A stretch of DNA of 64,000 nucleotides from Montifringilla adamsi (lineage: Eukaryota > Chordata > Aves > Passeriformes > Passeridae), in assembly GCA_017590115.1 (NCBI GenBank), contig JAGGNK010006560.1, positions 434,001-498,000 on the forward strand, read 5' to 3'. A program made the translations under genes and the position numbers. A model generated the notes under the pieces. It did no database searches, was not told the DNA's origin, and saw only the letters and a program-made list of their open reading frames with translations. Numbering within the stretch: position 1 is the stretch's first letter; every line of letters starts with the position of its first letter. Shown one piece after another: positions 24,550 through 35,533 of this stretch.

Positions 24550-27500
24550 CTATTCAAAAAAAGATCACAAAAAATCACTTAAAACACTCATGTTTCCTAT
24601 TGCATCCTGTTCCCTTTTTCTCTGTAAATATTTGTAATTCATCTATCTGATTACATAGGATGTTGCCAATACTTAATTTCTTTGCTTTTACCTTTTTTCT
24701 GAGTTATGTGAAGAATCACCTCATGGTAACAGGCCAGCATCACAAAATTCTACTTTCTTGGGTCATAAACCTGAGCACCAGATTACTAAAATGCTTCTGC
24801 AGTACCTAAACCCTCTTATTTATGTGGATCTAAAGGGTTAAAACTGTGCCTTCACTTAGGGAAAAGGGCTGGTTATACAGCCCATTAAGTGTCTCTGGAA
24901 ACGAGATTTCATGCAGAAAGCACCGTGGAAGGACGTGAAACAGAACAAAGACAAACATACACGTGTTTACTGCTGAAGTCCTGAAGTAATGGGTAACACA
25001 CAGCCCCCAGCTTTGTGCCCCCTGACAACACCAACCCCACTACAATCAGTGGGGTTGCAACGGTGCCAAGCTGGGCCAACAAAGCCCTACTCTGGGCCTT
25101 CAGAGATCACAGCAACCAAAGCAATTTTTAAAGTTTGTGGAGAAGAATACCTTCTAACAGTCTAAAATTACCTATTATGCAAAAGCAATTTTTACAGCCA
25201 ACTTGAGAATTTTTTGAGATGTTGAAATCAAAAAGAAAATAGAAATAATGCAACTTTAAATATTTACAGGCTTGAATGCAAGAGTCATCTCGGTAGAGAC
25301 TTGTTGTGAAATTCTGCAATATAGAAGAATCTGTATAACACTAAAAAATGCATTTTTGTAATTTTCTGGCAGTACTGGTGCTTAAAATGAACTGCAAATT
25401 CAGCTATTTTCCCCTGCCACCTGTTCACATCTATAGTTCATTAACCAGTATCAATTGCCTCTTTTGAAATGCACTTGTTTCTTGCACTGACTTATTTCCC
25501 ACTTTATTCACACCACATTTTATTCACACTGTGATTGTAATTCCCTGTTATTTAAATTAACAAAGCATAGAGGAGTACAATAAGAGACATGAAAGAACTA
25601 AATCTACTCACACAATGGATTTGATTCAGTTCCAATCATCTGATATTAGGTAAAAAGCAAACATTTAATTGCAGTTTAACTACAGGAGATATTGGCAAAA
25701 ACAATACAACATCCTGGAGCTGTTAGGATATATACAAATTGTATTTAAAAAAAAAAAAAAGTACTTCACTTATCAAAACCAAAATTTTCATGTGGCTTTT
25801 TCACCTTCACAAAGCATGAATCTTTTACTTACACATGCAAGTGGAAGCTCTGTACAACAATGTACAACCTTAGCACTATTACAAAAAGTTCTCAGAAGAA
25901 ATAGCAGGAAGAGGTTTGGTTTTTTTAATTGTTACAGGCTTTTAAGGTCCCAGCTATTGAGATTGATTCTATACAGTGTTTAGACACTCTGAAAATGTAA
26001 AGATTTTCAAGACTCATGTAACTCAGATGCAATATTCACAAACAGCTTCACAAAAATGCACACTAGTAGTGCACCAGAATTAGTGTCTCCTGAAAAGAAG
26101 CATATGTATATAAGCAATTGCAGTACTCAAGCCTTGTTAAGTAAGGTTAGGGTAGTTAAAACCTCCTTTTAGCACCTAATCTGCACCATCTGCACAGATT
26201 CCCCTTGACCCTCCACATTTCTCAACACTAAGATAAGAGCAGAAAGTTCGATGCTACTGTCATTGCATCACTTCATCTATCAAGTTCATCTTTATTGCAA
26301 ACATTGCCTTGATTTTGGGGTTCTCTCCACTAACATAGTTTTAACATTCACCAGAGTTGTTCATAGACCAGCACTTGCAAACCTGTGCTTGAGCACAGAA
26401 GCAAAAAATGAACTAAAACATTTTTATAGTCAGCTTTATTATAAGCAGAAGTGAAACAGAACTATTTAATAGTGTTCTCCAAAGTGAATTCTCAGTTTCG
26501 CAATCAGATCCATTCTGGCAGACTTGGCTTTACCTAAAGAAGGCTGCAGGGTCAAGACCTCAAAGACTGCTAGTAAAAGCAAGGGCTATGCGGGTAGATA
26601 AACAGACTTCCAAACAGAAAAAGCAGGGCAAAAGGAGAACTACCTAGAAATCTGACTGCCTCTGTGCAGTAACAACCCCTCCAGTATGCTGCTGGGATAA
26701 CAATACACCAGGCTGCAGAACACAGGAGAAGTGCTGAAATTCATCACTGTCTCAAGGAAGTAAGGGAAGGGCTGTAGGAGGAGATAACATTTTAATAAGA
26801 CTGAGGCAACCTATAGACAAATACACTACAAATCCTAATTTATGGCAATCCTCATAAGTTTGTCTCTAAAACTTCCCAACTCACTCCAAACAAAATGAAT
26901 CCAATTAGCAAGTTAAGAATGAGGCCTCTGTTAACCCTGGTCCCTGTGACTGAACCTGTTACAACTCAATCACTCAGGCAGCTCCACTGGCAGATCTGAA
27001 GGATCAGGGATAGACAGTCAAGGGCAGTAGCTTTTCTCACCAGCATAGCTGATAGAATATGAGGACATATGGTGGAATATTGCACAACCTTAAATAATAC
27101 TAATTTCAATTAGTATTTTTTTAATAGAGAGTCTTCAGCTCACATTTTCAGATTGCTGGGGCACATTAACCAAGAACAGGCAAATTTTTAAAGTGTATTT
27201 AAATAATTTCCTGAATTAGTGCAAGAACCATTAGTGCAAGGTTAATGGCAAAGGATTTAATTTGACATTGTTTCTGACTGATGGTGGTAACACTGCCCAC
27301 ACTCTTTGTGTATCTGTAGGTGCCCATTTCTTCCAGCAGATTTTTCAATAAAATGAAGCAATGCTCTATTTCAAAAACAAGACTTCATTCTCTGATACAC
27401 AGACAACTCCCTCCTATATCTGATATACCTTACTGACTAGAAAAATTGATTTCTTGTGCTTGTGAGGATAAAAAATAATCAGCTGACATACTTAAGGCTT

Positions 27501-28445
27501 TCAATGAATATGGTAAAGAGGAACAAAGGCAATAAAAACATTTCCTCAGAATAAATTAGTGTTCTTCCGTATACCTAGCAAAACTCATTTCAGATATACC
27601 ACCTGTTTCCAGTTAGACATTGAAAAATGTTAAACCCACTTTTATCCACAGGAGTTAGCAAACCCACAGGGAGGGCAAATGGCTTCCCTGAGGTCACCCA
27701 AGCAGTTAATGTTTCAGCCCAGATTAGAAACTCTTGGCCAACAGTTTCCACCACCTAATACTGACTAATACTGACAGCTGGCTCTGCTCTAGCAGCCTAC
27801 ATCTATATTCAAAATTCTTTAAATCTCTGAAATCCCCCCCTTTGAAGGCCCCAAACATTATCACAGGCTTCTCCTTATTTCAGTGAGGATCTAGGAATAA
27901 TTTATGCTTCTGTAGAAGGATATAAGGCAATGAGGGCATCCAGTTATTGCTGTATGCTGTGTGATAAGGCTCATGTGCAACAGTACCAGTACTAAAAACA
28001 CACACAGCAGGGCATCCCTGGTAAGTCTACTCCTAAAGAAATGTCTCTCCTGTACTCTGCGAACAGTTCCTTTCAAAGCATCATCCCAATTGTGCCTAAA
28101 AAGCATTCCTGAAAAATCTGCCATTGTCTTTTAGACAAACATATTCCCTGTAAGGAGAAAGAAATATTCCACATTTAATGCTTCTAGAATCACTCCCTCA
28201 GTTCAGCTTTCTAGATTTAAAACTATAGCAAATATTGAAATTCAAGCTGACTTCTAGTTACTTAATCAGCCTATCATTACTGCTACCATTCATGATTTTG
28301 AAAAGAAAGAGATGCTGAGCCTTAGCCCTTCAGAGATTTTTCCCAACTGGTAAAGAGGGCAAAACCTGAAAAGAGGAAGGCAGATATTTCAGTGGTTTTT
28401 TTTCTATTTTCACAAGAATTCTTTCTGAAAAAAATAAACAGTCAC
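24550..28445 (-). other. KIF25 intron
   Basis: A large intron. Besides the SINE-like element at 27640-27780 I see no conserved exon or repeat. A 77-codon open frame at 27891-28124 has a hydrophobic stretch but no splice or homology support. Confidence 0.6.
27640..27780. repeat. Ancient MIR/CORE-SINE-like element
   Basis: The stretch CACAGGGAGGGCAAATGGCT, TCCCTGAGGTCACCCAAGCA and CAGCCCAGATTAGAAACTC follows the order of the conserved core of MIR-type SINEs (the GGTTAAGTGACTTGCCCAAGG...GGTCACACAG region). Such old amniote SINEs survive in birds. The match was made by eye. Confidence 0.5.
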
Positions 28446-28511
28446 CTCTGCAAGTTTTAGATGAAGAACAGCATTTTCAGTTTCCAGGACAACTATTCTT
28501 TCTTCTTTGGT
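28446..28511 (-). CDS. KIF25: KIF25 coiled-coil exon 2
   Basis: These 22 codons at phase 0-0 have a TTAG acceptor and a GAG/GTGACT donor. The peptide (TKEERIVVLETENAVLHLKL) is a classic heptad helix that extends the coil of exon 1. Confidence 0.8.
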
Positions 28512-28845
28512 CTAAGGAACAAAACCCACCCAAATACACAAAAATGAAAATTAAAAAAATATGAGTCTGATTAATATAGTTTGTCATAGCTTTCATTACC
28601 ATATTCCACTGTTTCTCAAACTCCTGACATGAATAGACTACCTACCCCAATCTCTTAATCACAACAGTATTTGCATACGAACATGCAAAAAATTAGGATA
28701 AGCTGTTATTATTCCTTTATTTCTATCTTTTCTGTTAGGTTCTTGCTTGTGTGGGAACGCATAGGTACACAATTTCAAGTGCTTTTGCTTTGCGAAACCA
28801 CCTCCTCCTGGCATTTTCCAGAACCTTGCTCCTTAGAAAAGCACT

Positions 28846-28866
28846 ATTTTATTTATTTATTTATCC
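28846..28866 (+). repeat. TTTA microsatellite
   Basis: About five TTTA/TTAT units. Read on the minus strand this is a row of AATAAA hexamers in KIF25 intron 1, just inside the CpG island edge. Confidence 0.8.
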
Positions 28867-29237
28867 ATAAGCACGTAAGTTTCCATTTCCAAGGCAGCAG
28901 CACTGTTAGAGGTGTTCAACGCCAGACGCTCCCTCAGCACAGGGGGGGCCTCCCGAGAGGGCCGAGCGCCCGCCCTACCCGGCGGTGGGGGCCGAGGGAA
29001 GGAGAGCTGCTCACTGCTCTGACACTGTACTTCTATCCCAGCCCTAGCTGGAGCAGGCTCCTCCAACACACGAGCGAGTAACAAGCCGCTCCCCACTGCC
29101 GCAATCGGGATGCCCGCCTAGGAAGGAGGAGGGTTTGGCAGCGCCCTCCCAGCCCTCCAGCCCGGCGGTCAAGGAACCGCCCCGCAGCACGTGCGCGCCC
29201 GCAGGCCCCGCCACGGTCCCGCCCCTCGCCCCCTCAC

Positions 29238-29315
29238 GCGCAACCGCTGCTCCAGCTGCCGCAGGCGCTGCGCCCACACGGAGCTCGGGTCGAACCCGCG
29301 GTGCGGCCGCATCAT
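29238..29315 (-). CDS. KIF25: KIF25 coding exon 1 (start codon)
   Basis: The exon begins with two adjacent ATG codons and reads 26 codons rich in Arg, Gln and Leu (ending RLRQLEQRLR), the start of the coiled coil. A GTGAGG donor follows at phase 0, and the next exon continues the helix in frame. The start was chosen because it lies in the CpG island next to the coil. The same frame is open upstream to an ATG at 29555, so an N-terminal extension of 80 residues cannot be excluded. Confidence 0.72.
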
Positions 29316-29410
29316 CCCGCCCGGTCCCGCGCCGAGGCGGAGCAAGAACTCCTCCGGCTCCGGCGGGGATTTAACCCAGGACGCGTCTGGGGCGGTAGCG
29401 CGGCTACCAT
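29312..29410 (-). other. Upstream ORF overlapping the KIF25 start
   Basis: An ATG in good context (GTCGCCATGG) opens a 32-codon frame. Its TGA overlaps the doubled KIF25 start codon (ATGATG), an arrangement that could allow reinitiation. It matters only if transcripts start upstream of 29410, which the sequence cannot show. Confidence 0.3.
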
Positions 29411-29929
29411 GGCGACGGGCCCGCCCCTTCCCCGCCCAGCACCCTGCGCTGCGATTGGCTGAGCGAGAGCCACGACCTGCCAGCCGCGCTCCGTCCCTGA
29501 GTGGCAGGGCAGTCAACCAATCCACGAGCAGGAAGCGGGAACGGGGCGGGGCCATGGGGTGCCTATGACGGAGAGCGCCCCCAGTGGGGAGGCTGAGCAG
29601 GGAATGGGCGTGCTATCCATGGAGGTGGAGTTCCCTCCGCCTGCAGCGTCCTGGGGGACGAGCGACCTCAGAGGTCCACACTCATTATCCATGAGGGCTG
29701 GGGGTCCCTCCTGTGTCTGAGGCCTGCACTGTCCCTATCTCAGAGACCATGGCCAAGGATTAGGGCAGGGAGTGCAGGAATAGAAGGAAAGCCTGGACCT
29801 CCCAAGGCTGGTGTAAGGCTGCCCCGTTCCTGGGCTCAGGGGCACAAACCTCACATCAGCGCAAAGGATGAGGAGAAGGACAGAGTTGAGAGCTCTGATA
29901 TTGGCTACACGACTTCCCCCCTAAGCAGT

Positions 29930-30149
29930 TGATGATGTGTACTTTGGGCTAAGGCTGTAAGGGCCACAAAGAAGATTAAGGGATAGAAACATCTGTTACA
30001 TGGAGTGTGCTGGGGGAAGGGCAGCCTGGAGGAAGGGAAGGCTGAGGCGGATCCAGTCTGTGCAAATACCTGATGGGAGAGTATGAACACCATAGACTGT
30101 GCTCTGTGGTGCCCAGAGGCCAGGACAAGATATCTAAGGATAGTGTGAG
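29930..30149 (+). repeat. CR1 LINE, left half, split by a provirus
   Basis: GGCCACAAAGAAGATTAAGG, GGAAGGCTGAGGCGGATCCA and GGTGCCCAGAGGCCAGGACA follow the plus-strand CR1 consensus in order. The copy stops at the retroviral LTR and resumes at 39910. Confidence 0.85.
30146..30149 (+). other. Provirus target site duplication, left copy
   Basis: TGAG immediately precedes the LTR; the same four bases follow the other LTR at 39910-39913. Four bases is the duplication length of gammaretroviral integrase. Confidence 0.85.
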
Positions 30150-30649
30150 TGTTATGAACGAGGCCAAACTTTCTCAGGAGAAAAAGGTTCTTGTTTATTT
30201 AAATAGCTACAAGGAACAGAGTGCCCAGGATAGGCCCGAGCACTCACTCAGTGACTCAAAAACAAAACAGTACGTGTTCCCAAACGTACTGGGTTCTCCC
30301 CAGAAAACAAGTTTCCAAAAAGAACCAAGCTAAATCGAACTTCCCCCTTTCATAGCCCCCTTCGAGTCCAGGATTTGTGGATTTTGGATCCGCATGGTGA
30401 TTGGTCCGCTTCCAGGCCTCTCATTGGGCTTTAATGCCGTTCATTCTGGACCAATCATTTCTGCAGGGTGTTGAATGATTGGTCAGATCCTCCATCCAAT
30501 GTTCTTCAGCCCCACTCTGCCCGCCTGACTGCCCCTCCACCAAACCCTGGACCCTTCCTCCAGAACATTCTAACAATTCTAACTCTTAACATAACATAAT
30601 TAATACAATATAATAGAACTCTAATCTAATTTAACTTTTACTTATAACA
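30150..30649 (-). repeat. 3' LTR of the provirus (500 bp)
   Basis: On the minus strand it starts TGTTATAAGT and ends CGTTCATAACA. Several CCAAT/ATTGG boxes lie in U3, a TATA-like CTATGAAAG lies near 30350 and AATAAA lies at 30194-30199. Compared with the other LTR I count 11 substitutions and two small gaps. It points toward KIF25 exon 1 less than 900 bp away. Confidence 0.95.
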
Positions 30650-30665
30650 ACTCCCCCCTCTAAAA
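30650..30665 (-). other. Polypurine tract of the provirus
   Basis: TTTTAGAGGGGGGAGT on the minus strand lies directly before the 3' LTR, where the plus-strand DNA primer of reverse transcription is expected. Confidence 0.88.
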
Positions 30666-31660
30666 CTTTGATCGGGCTTTAGCCCGCATCAACATCTTAA
30701 CACTCTCTTGACAGTTATTTCTTTTAACCAATTCTTTAGCAAATTTCCTTTTCAACTGTGTATAGTCATCTCAGCATCTGGTATTTCTTATACATTTCGG
30801 CAGCTGCCTCAGTAGTCTCTGGATATTGGGCAGTTTCTATTTCACGCTCTGGTAATAGTAGGATGTTCTTTGTTTTTCTGTTCTTGTCTCCAGCCTTCAG
30901 GCTAAGTTTGAGGTAGTTGAGCGCTGTTTTTGTGACAACTTTTGCAATAGATTTCACCCAAAAAATGGGGTGTTCAGAACTTTTTCTCCAGAGGCATTCC
31001 TCTCCGATTATTTCAGATCTTAGGTTCCATCTCTTCTTCCAGTCTATTATCTGGTCCAAGTCCTTCCCTGTCTAGAATTCTAAGTACATTCTGTGAACTC
31101 AAAGGGATCCCTTCCCACGGCCAAACTTCTGCCATACGAGTGTCCCCACAAATCCAATAATTAGATATGTTAAACTCATTATTTATTTTCTCCGCTAAAT
31201 CTAGGAATAGATTTTTCCCTCCTACAATCTGGATCTCTGCCCCCTTCTTGATTACTCCTTTGATCTCTTTTTCTTTGACTAAATCTGTTTCATAAGCCCC
31301 ATATCTTACTCTTCCCTCAATAGGTTTCTTTTCTGAGCTTAGCCATTTTTCTTCCATAGGGCATTCTCCCAACAATTTTTGTTTAAAATTCCCTATATTT
31401 TCGAATAGCCAATATATTTTACTGTCCTCTTTATAGGTTGTTAGTGATAAAAATTTGGTACAATTAGGGCTCGGATTGGTGTGAGTTGTGAGGACAACAG
31501 TCCGAGAGTCTCCTGCATATAGAGGATAGTAACATTTCTCACAGGGTGGTGTTTGTTTCCTCCTTAGTAGCTTTCATAAGCAGGAAGTGGGGGTCTGGTA
31601 CAGGCCACTCTCCTAGCCATATCTCCCCTCTACAGAGGATCAGCGACTTCCAGTGGCAAG
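30660..31660 (-). pseudogene. env: Proviral env remnant, truncated
   Basis: Surface-protein-like pieces are recognisable: a Cys motif CEKCYYPLY (near 31540), NYWICGDTRMAEVWPWEG (near 31130) and a Lys/Glu-rich C-terminal tail. Frames shift near 31550, 31050 and 30770. I see no hydrophobic fusion peptide, no CX6CC motif and no membrane anchor, so most of the transmembrane subunit has been deleted or lost. A possible env splice acceptor (TTATTCCAG) lies near 31838. Assignment rests on position and the NYWICG...WPW pattern. Confidence 0.65.
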
Positions 31661-32099
31661 AGTGTAACCTGATCCGGTCTTGCCCTGCCTCCTTTTTCAC
31701 CCTTTACCGTGTTGTTCTTACCAGTTACTGGTTACTGTTGCAGGAGTCTACCGACCCCTTTTGTATCAACCTGTTTCTTCCATCTTTTAGGGACTAATTA
31801 CTAGGTGCATGGGAGGATGCTCTATCTTTCCTCAGAATCTGGAATAAGAAATACCAGAGATTACTACATATTTTTGACAATACACACTAAAAGTTAAACA
31901 CAATTTCTCCATTTTTGACATTAACAATTCATGTAATTTTACTCTTATAGTCTAACAAAGTTCTATTATGACTTATTGATTCAATATCCTACAGTACATT
32001 TAACAAAGTCCTGTCATAATTTGTTAATTAAATCTTCAGATGGTGTCATTTGGTTTTAGTAGGCAATGGTTCCTCAGGTGCAGGAACTGGCCCTTTTAC

Positions 32100-35000
32100 T
32101 CAAGAAATACAAGTCCAACCTTGTTCTTGTGTTCGAACTGCAGTCTTGGTGATCAACAGCACTTGAAACAGACCTTCCCACTTTGGGATTAGTGGCTGCT
32201 CTTTCCAGACTTTTATTAACACCCAGTCACCAGGTTGGAATTTATGGATTTTAAAATCGATGGGAGTAGTCTGAGGAAGGTACCCTTTATTCCTTAATTC
32301 TTCTAAGGTACAGGCTACGGTGTTTATATATTTTCTTACACACCACTCTCCTTCTTCATATGTTCCCATATTACCTGGAGTTGTTAAGAAAGGTAAGCCG
32401 AACATCATCTCATATGAAGAAACCCCTATATCCGCCCTTGGTTTAATCCTTATTCTCATTAATGCCAGAGGGAGACATCTTAACCAATTCATTTTTGTTT
32501 CTTCTGTTAATTTTGTGAGAGCTATCTTAAGAGTCTGATTCATTCTCTCTACTCTTCCGGAGCTTTGAGGTCTCCATGGGGTATGGAACTTCCAAGCGAC
32601 ATGTAGTGCATCTGTTAGTTGTTGTAATATTTTTGCCGAAAAATGTGGACCCCTATCGGAATCAATGGTGTTAATTATCCCGTATTGGGGTATTATCTGT
32701 TCTAATAAAATCTTGCTCACAGTTTCCGCAGTTGCTCTTGTTGGATATGCCTCTACCCAATGAGTTAGATGGTCTATTATTAAAAGTAAGTACTTATACC
32801 TCTGTACGTGTGGCAATTCTGTAAAGTCTACTTGTATACTTTGAAATGGCCTTTTTGCTAATTCTCTCCCTCCCTGAGGTAATTTTCTCATTACTTTTCT
32901 ATTTATTCTCTGGCATATCATACAATCTCTGGTTAGTATTTTTAGAATTTCCCATATACCAATACATACATAAGTTCTCGTAAAGTGATCATGCAGAGCC
33001 TGAGTACCCCAATGGGTTGAGGCATGTAAATCCTCTAATATCTTCCTGGTTAAGGATTTGTTTAGTACTTGCCTACCATCTGGCATTCTCCATTCCCCTT
33101 TTTCATTCTGGGTTGCACCATGTTTTTGTAATTCCTCCTGTTCTTTTTCATTAAATATAAGAATCTCTTCCCTTCTCTTATCTTCCTCATCCTCATTTCC
33201 CATTTCCTTTAACTTGAAGATCTTTTCTGAATTTTCTATAGCCGCCCTTTTCGCAGCTATATCTGCTAGATTGTTTCCTCTTATTTCCCTGGAATCGCCT
33301 TTTTGATGTCCATTTATATGTACCACTGCAATTTCTTCAGGTCCTTTTAAGGCTTCTAACACTGCCCTTGTAAGGCCCTCATGAATTAGGGTTTTTCCCT
33401 TTGTGTTGACAAATCCTCTCTCTGCCCAGATTTTCCCAAAAGTATGTGCTACCCCATAAGCATATTTAGAATCGGTGTATATGGTACCACTCTTTTGATC
33501 AAGCTATTTTAGCCCTTTTAATAAAGCATATATTTCACAGCATTGTGCAGACCAGCTATTGGGAAGCTTCCCTTTTTCTATAACTGTTATCGTATGTCCA
33601 TTCATGACAGCATACCCTGATACTCACTTACCATCTACTACCCGTGATGAACCATCTATAAAAAGTATATCTCCTTCAGGTAAAGGTAGTTCTAATAAGT
33701 CTTCCCTAACTTTTATCTGCAAATCTATGGTTTCAATACAGTGATGTTCCAATTCTTCTCTTGGTTCTCCATATAAAAATTGTGCAGGATTTTGAATCCT
33801 TGTTGTAGCCAATTCTATATTTTCACTTTTGTTTAATATCAATTCATATTTTAAAAGTCTGCTATCTGAAATACACTGGCAGGCTTTCTTACTTAGTATA
33901 CTTTTTAAATCATGGGGAGTATACACCTTGATCTTGTTCCCTCATGTCAATTTGTAACCTTCCTCCACAAGAGTTACAGTTCCAGCTACTGCCTGGAGAC
34001 AAGTGGGCCAACCTCTAACTACCGGATCCAGCAATTTGGAAATATAAGCAATGGGTTTTCGCACTCCACACCATTCTTGTACAATGACACCATAAGCTAT
34101 TCCTTCTTCTATGTTCACAAATAGTTCAAACAGTCTATTTAAATCTGGTAGACTCAATACTGGAGCGTTTGCCAATTTTTCTTTTAGCTCTCCTAACTTT
34201 TTCTCATCATCTTCATTCCAATTTATGGGCTCATCTTCAACCAATTTATCATATAGGAACTTGACTAATTTTGTGTGTCCATCTATCCATAATTTACAGT
34301 ACCCAATCAAACCCAGTAATTTCCTCACATCTGTTTTTGTTTTTGGTGCTGGCAGTGATAGTATTCCCTGAATTCGGTCAGCATCTAATCTCTTATATCC
34401 TTTCCCAATTATATGGCCTAGATACTTCACTTCTGGTTCTACAAATTGTAACTTCTTTTTAGATACTTTTAACCCCTTTTCCCCTAGGAAGTTCAGTAAA
34501 TTAACAGTTGTTGTTTGTACCTCTTCTTTCTGTTCCCCAGAAATTAATAGATCATCTACATACTGTAGGATCTGAGATCCTCTTTCAGGTGTAAACTGTT
34601 TCATTAGTTCTTCTAAGGTTTGGCCAAATAGGTTTGGTGACTCCATAAATCCCTGAGGTAACCTTGTCCATTGCAACTGTTGCTTTCTCCTGGTTTCTTC
34701 ATCTTCCCTTTCGAATGCAAACCATTTTCTACTTTCTTTCTCAAGCGGGCAGGACCAAAAGGCGTCTTTTAAATCTATAACACTAAACCATGCATGTCTC
34801 GATGGTACCTTGCTCAATAAATTGTATGGGTTGGCTACTACTGGATATCGAGTAACAGTTTGTTTATTTACTTCCCGTAAATCTTGGACTAATCAGTATG
34901 TACCATTGGGTTTCTTTATAGGTAATATTGGGGTGTTATATGGAGACATGCATGGTTCTAAAGTTCCTTCTTTAATTAAGTCTTTATTACAGGTGTTAAT

Positions 35001-35533
35001 CCTTGTTTCCCTTCTACAGAAATTTGGTATTGTTTAATTCTTATTGGAGGAATGTCAGGTTTCATTTTAATTTCTATGGGTGGAATTTCTAACAATCCAT
35101 GACCCCGTCCTTCTGCCCACACCCTCAGATCTATCTCTTTCTCATCTTCTTCTTTTAAAACCATCATTCTCACTACCATATGTTTTCCTTCAGGGACTAC
35201 CCCTGTTTTTAACTGCACTTGTAAATCCCGGCCTAAGAGGTTAGAGTCTAATTCTGGCATATACAGCAAATCTGCATGGCCTTCTCTAAAACTTCCCTTT
35301 ACAGATACTTCTTCCATAATGGGTACTTCAGAGGGGTTGTGTTCAGCACTTTTAACTTTACATGCTCTATTACTTAATTTACATCCTTTGGGAATCTTTG
35401 AAATACTTGAACCATATGCTCCAGTATCCACTAAAAATTCCATTTCCTCGCTCTGAGGGCCAATTTCTAGGTTTACCAGAGGCTCTTTTTGGTGACCAAT
35501 ATCATCCCTCAGAGTGTAGAGCCCCTGACACCC
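32100..35533 (-). pseudogene. pol: Proviral pro-pol (protease, RT, RNase H, integrase), broken
   Basis: The frame continues directly from gag across UAG. Protease carries FLVDTGA and LLGRDL (35440-35210). A frameshift near 34980 and a TGA near 34900 interrupt the junction with RT. RT has VIDLKDAF, LPQGF and LQYVDDLL (34817-33942) and ends at TGA 33942-33944. RNase H (FIDGSS, CEIYALL, YTDSKYA, NNLAD) is cut by TGA 33624-33626 and TAG 33504-33506. Integrase (32100-33500) is the longest open part. It keeps its HHCC zinc site and the D, D, E catalytic residues (VDFTE, SDRGPHF, SSGRVERMNQ). Confidence 0.95.

Larger units (their letters stand above)
601..29560 (-). other. KIF25: KIF25 gene, 5' part (kinesin-14 motor protein), runs off the left edge
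   Basis: KIF25 is a kinesin-14 motor reported to restrain centrosome separation before mitosis. On the minus strand a CpG-island first exon is followed by short coiled-coil exons and then a C-terminal-type motor domain, the kinesin-14 layout. The motor exons at 17410-17492, 15816-15858, 10439-10506, 4471-4545 and 601-750 join in matching phases without a stop. They carry the neck/first strand (ELRGNIRVHCRIRP), a conserved strand (ETVLVKCSRPGH), VFADVSPLLTSLLDG and the P-loop GQTGSGKT. Switch I, switch II and the C-terminus are not in the window. The exon chain between 18777 and 24433 is only partly resolved because phases conflict. KIF25 rather than another kinesin-14 is chosen from the motor sequence and the AFDN neighbour. 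Confidence 0.92.
28920..29600. promoter_or_regulatory. CpG island promoter of KIF25
   Basis: This is a very GC- and CpG-rich block in an otherwise AT-rich region. It contains CCAAT boxes on both strands (ATTGGC at 29454-29459, CCAAT at 29517-29521), a GC box (GGGGCGGGGCC near 29545) and an ETS-like AGGAAGCGG. It surrounds KIF25 exon 1. There is no TATA box, as is usual for such promoters. The exact transcription start is not determinable here. Confidence 0.75.

Noticed and set aside
27891..28124. 77-codon minus frame with a hydrophobic stretch
   Set aside because: It fits no KIF25 phase, has no splice context and no recognisable homology.
29169..29568. Long open frames on both strands in the CpG island
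   Set aside because: GC-rich DNA has few stops. Only the minus frame that joins the KIF25 coil by a donor is supported, and only from the double ATG.
30073..30333. Plus-strand 86-codon frame, repeated at 39319-39588
   Set aside because: It lies in both LTR copies antisense to the provirus; the duplication is explained by the LTRs.
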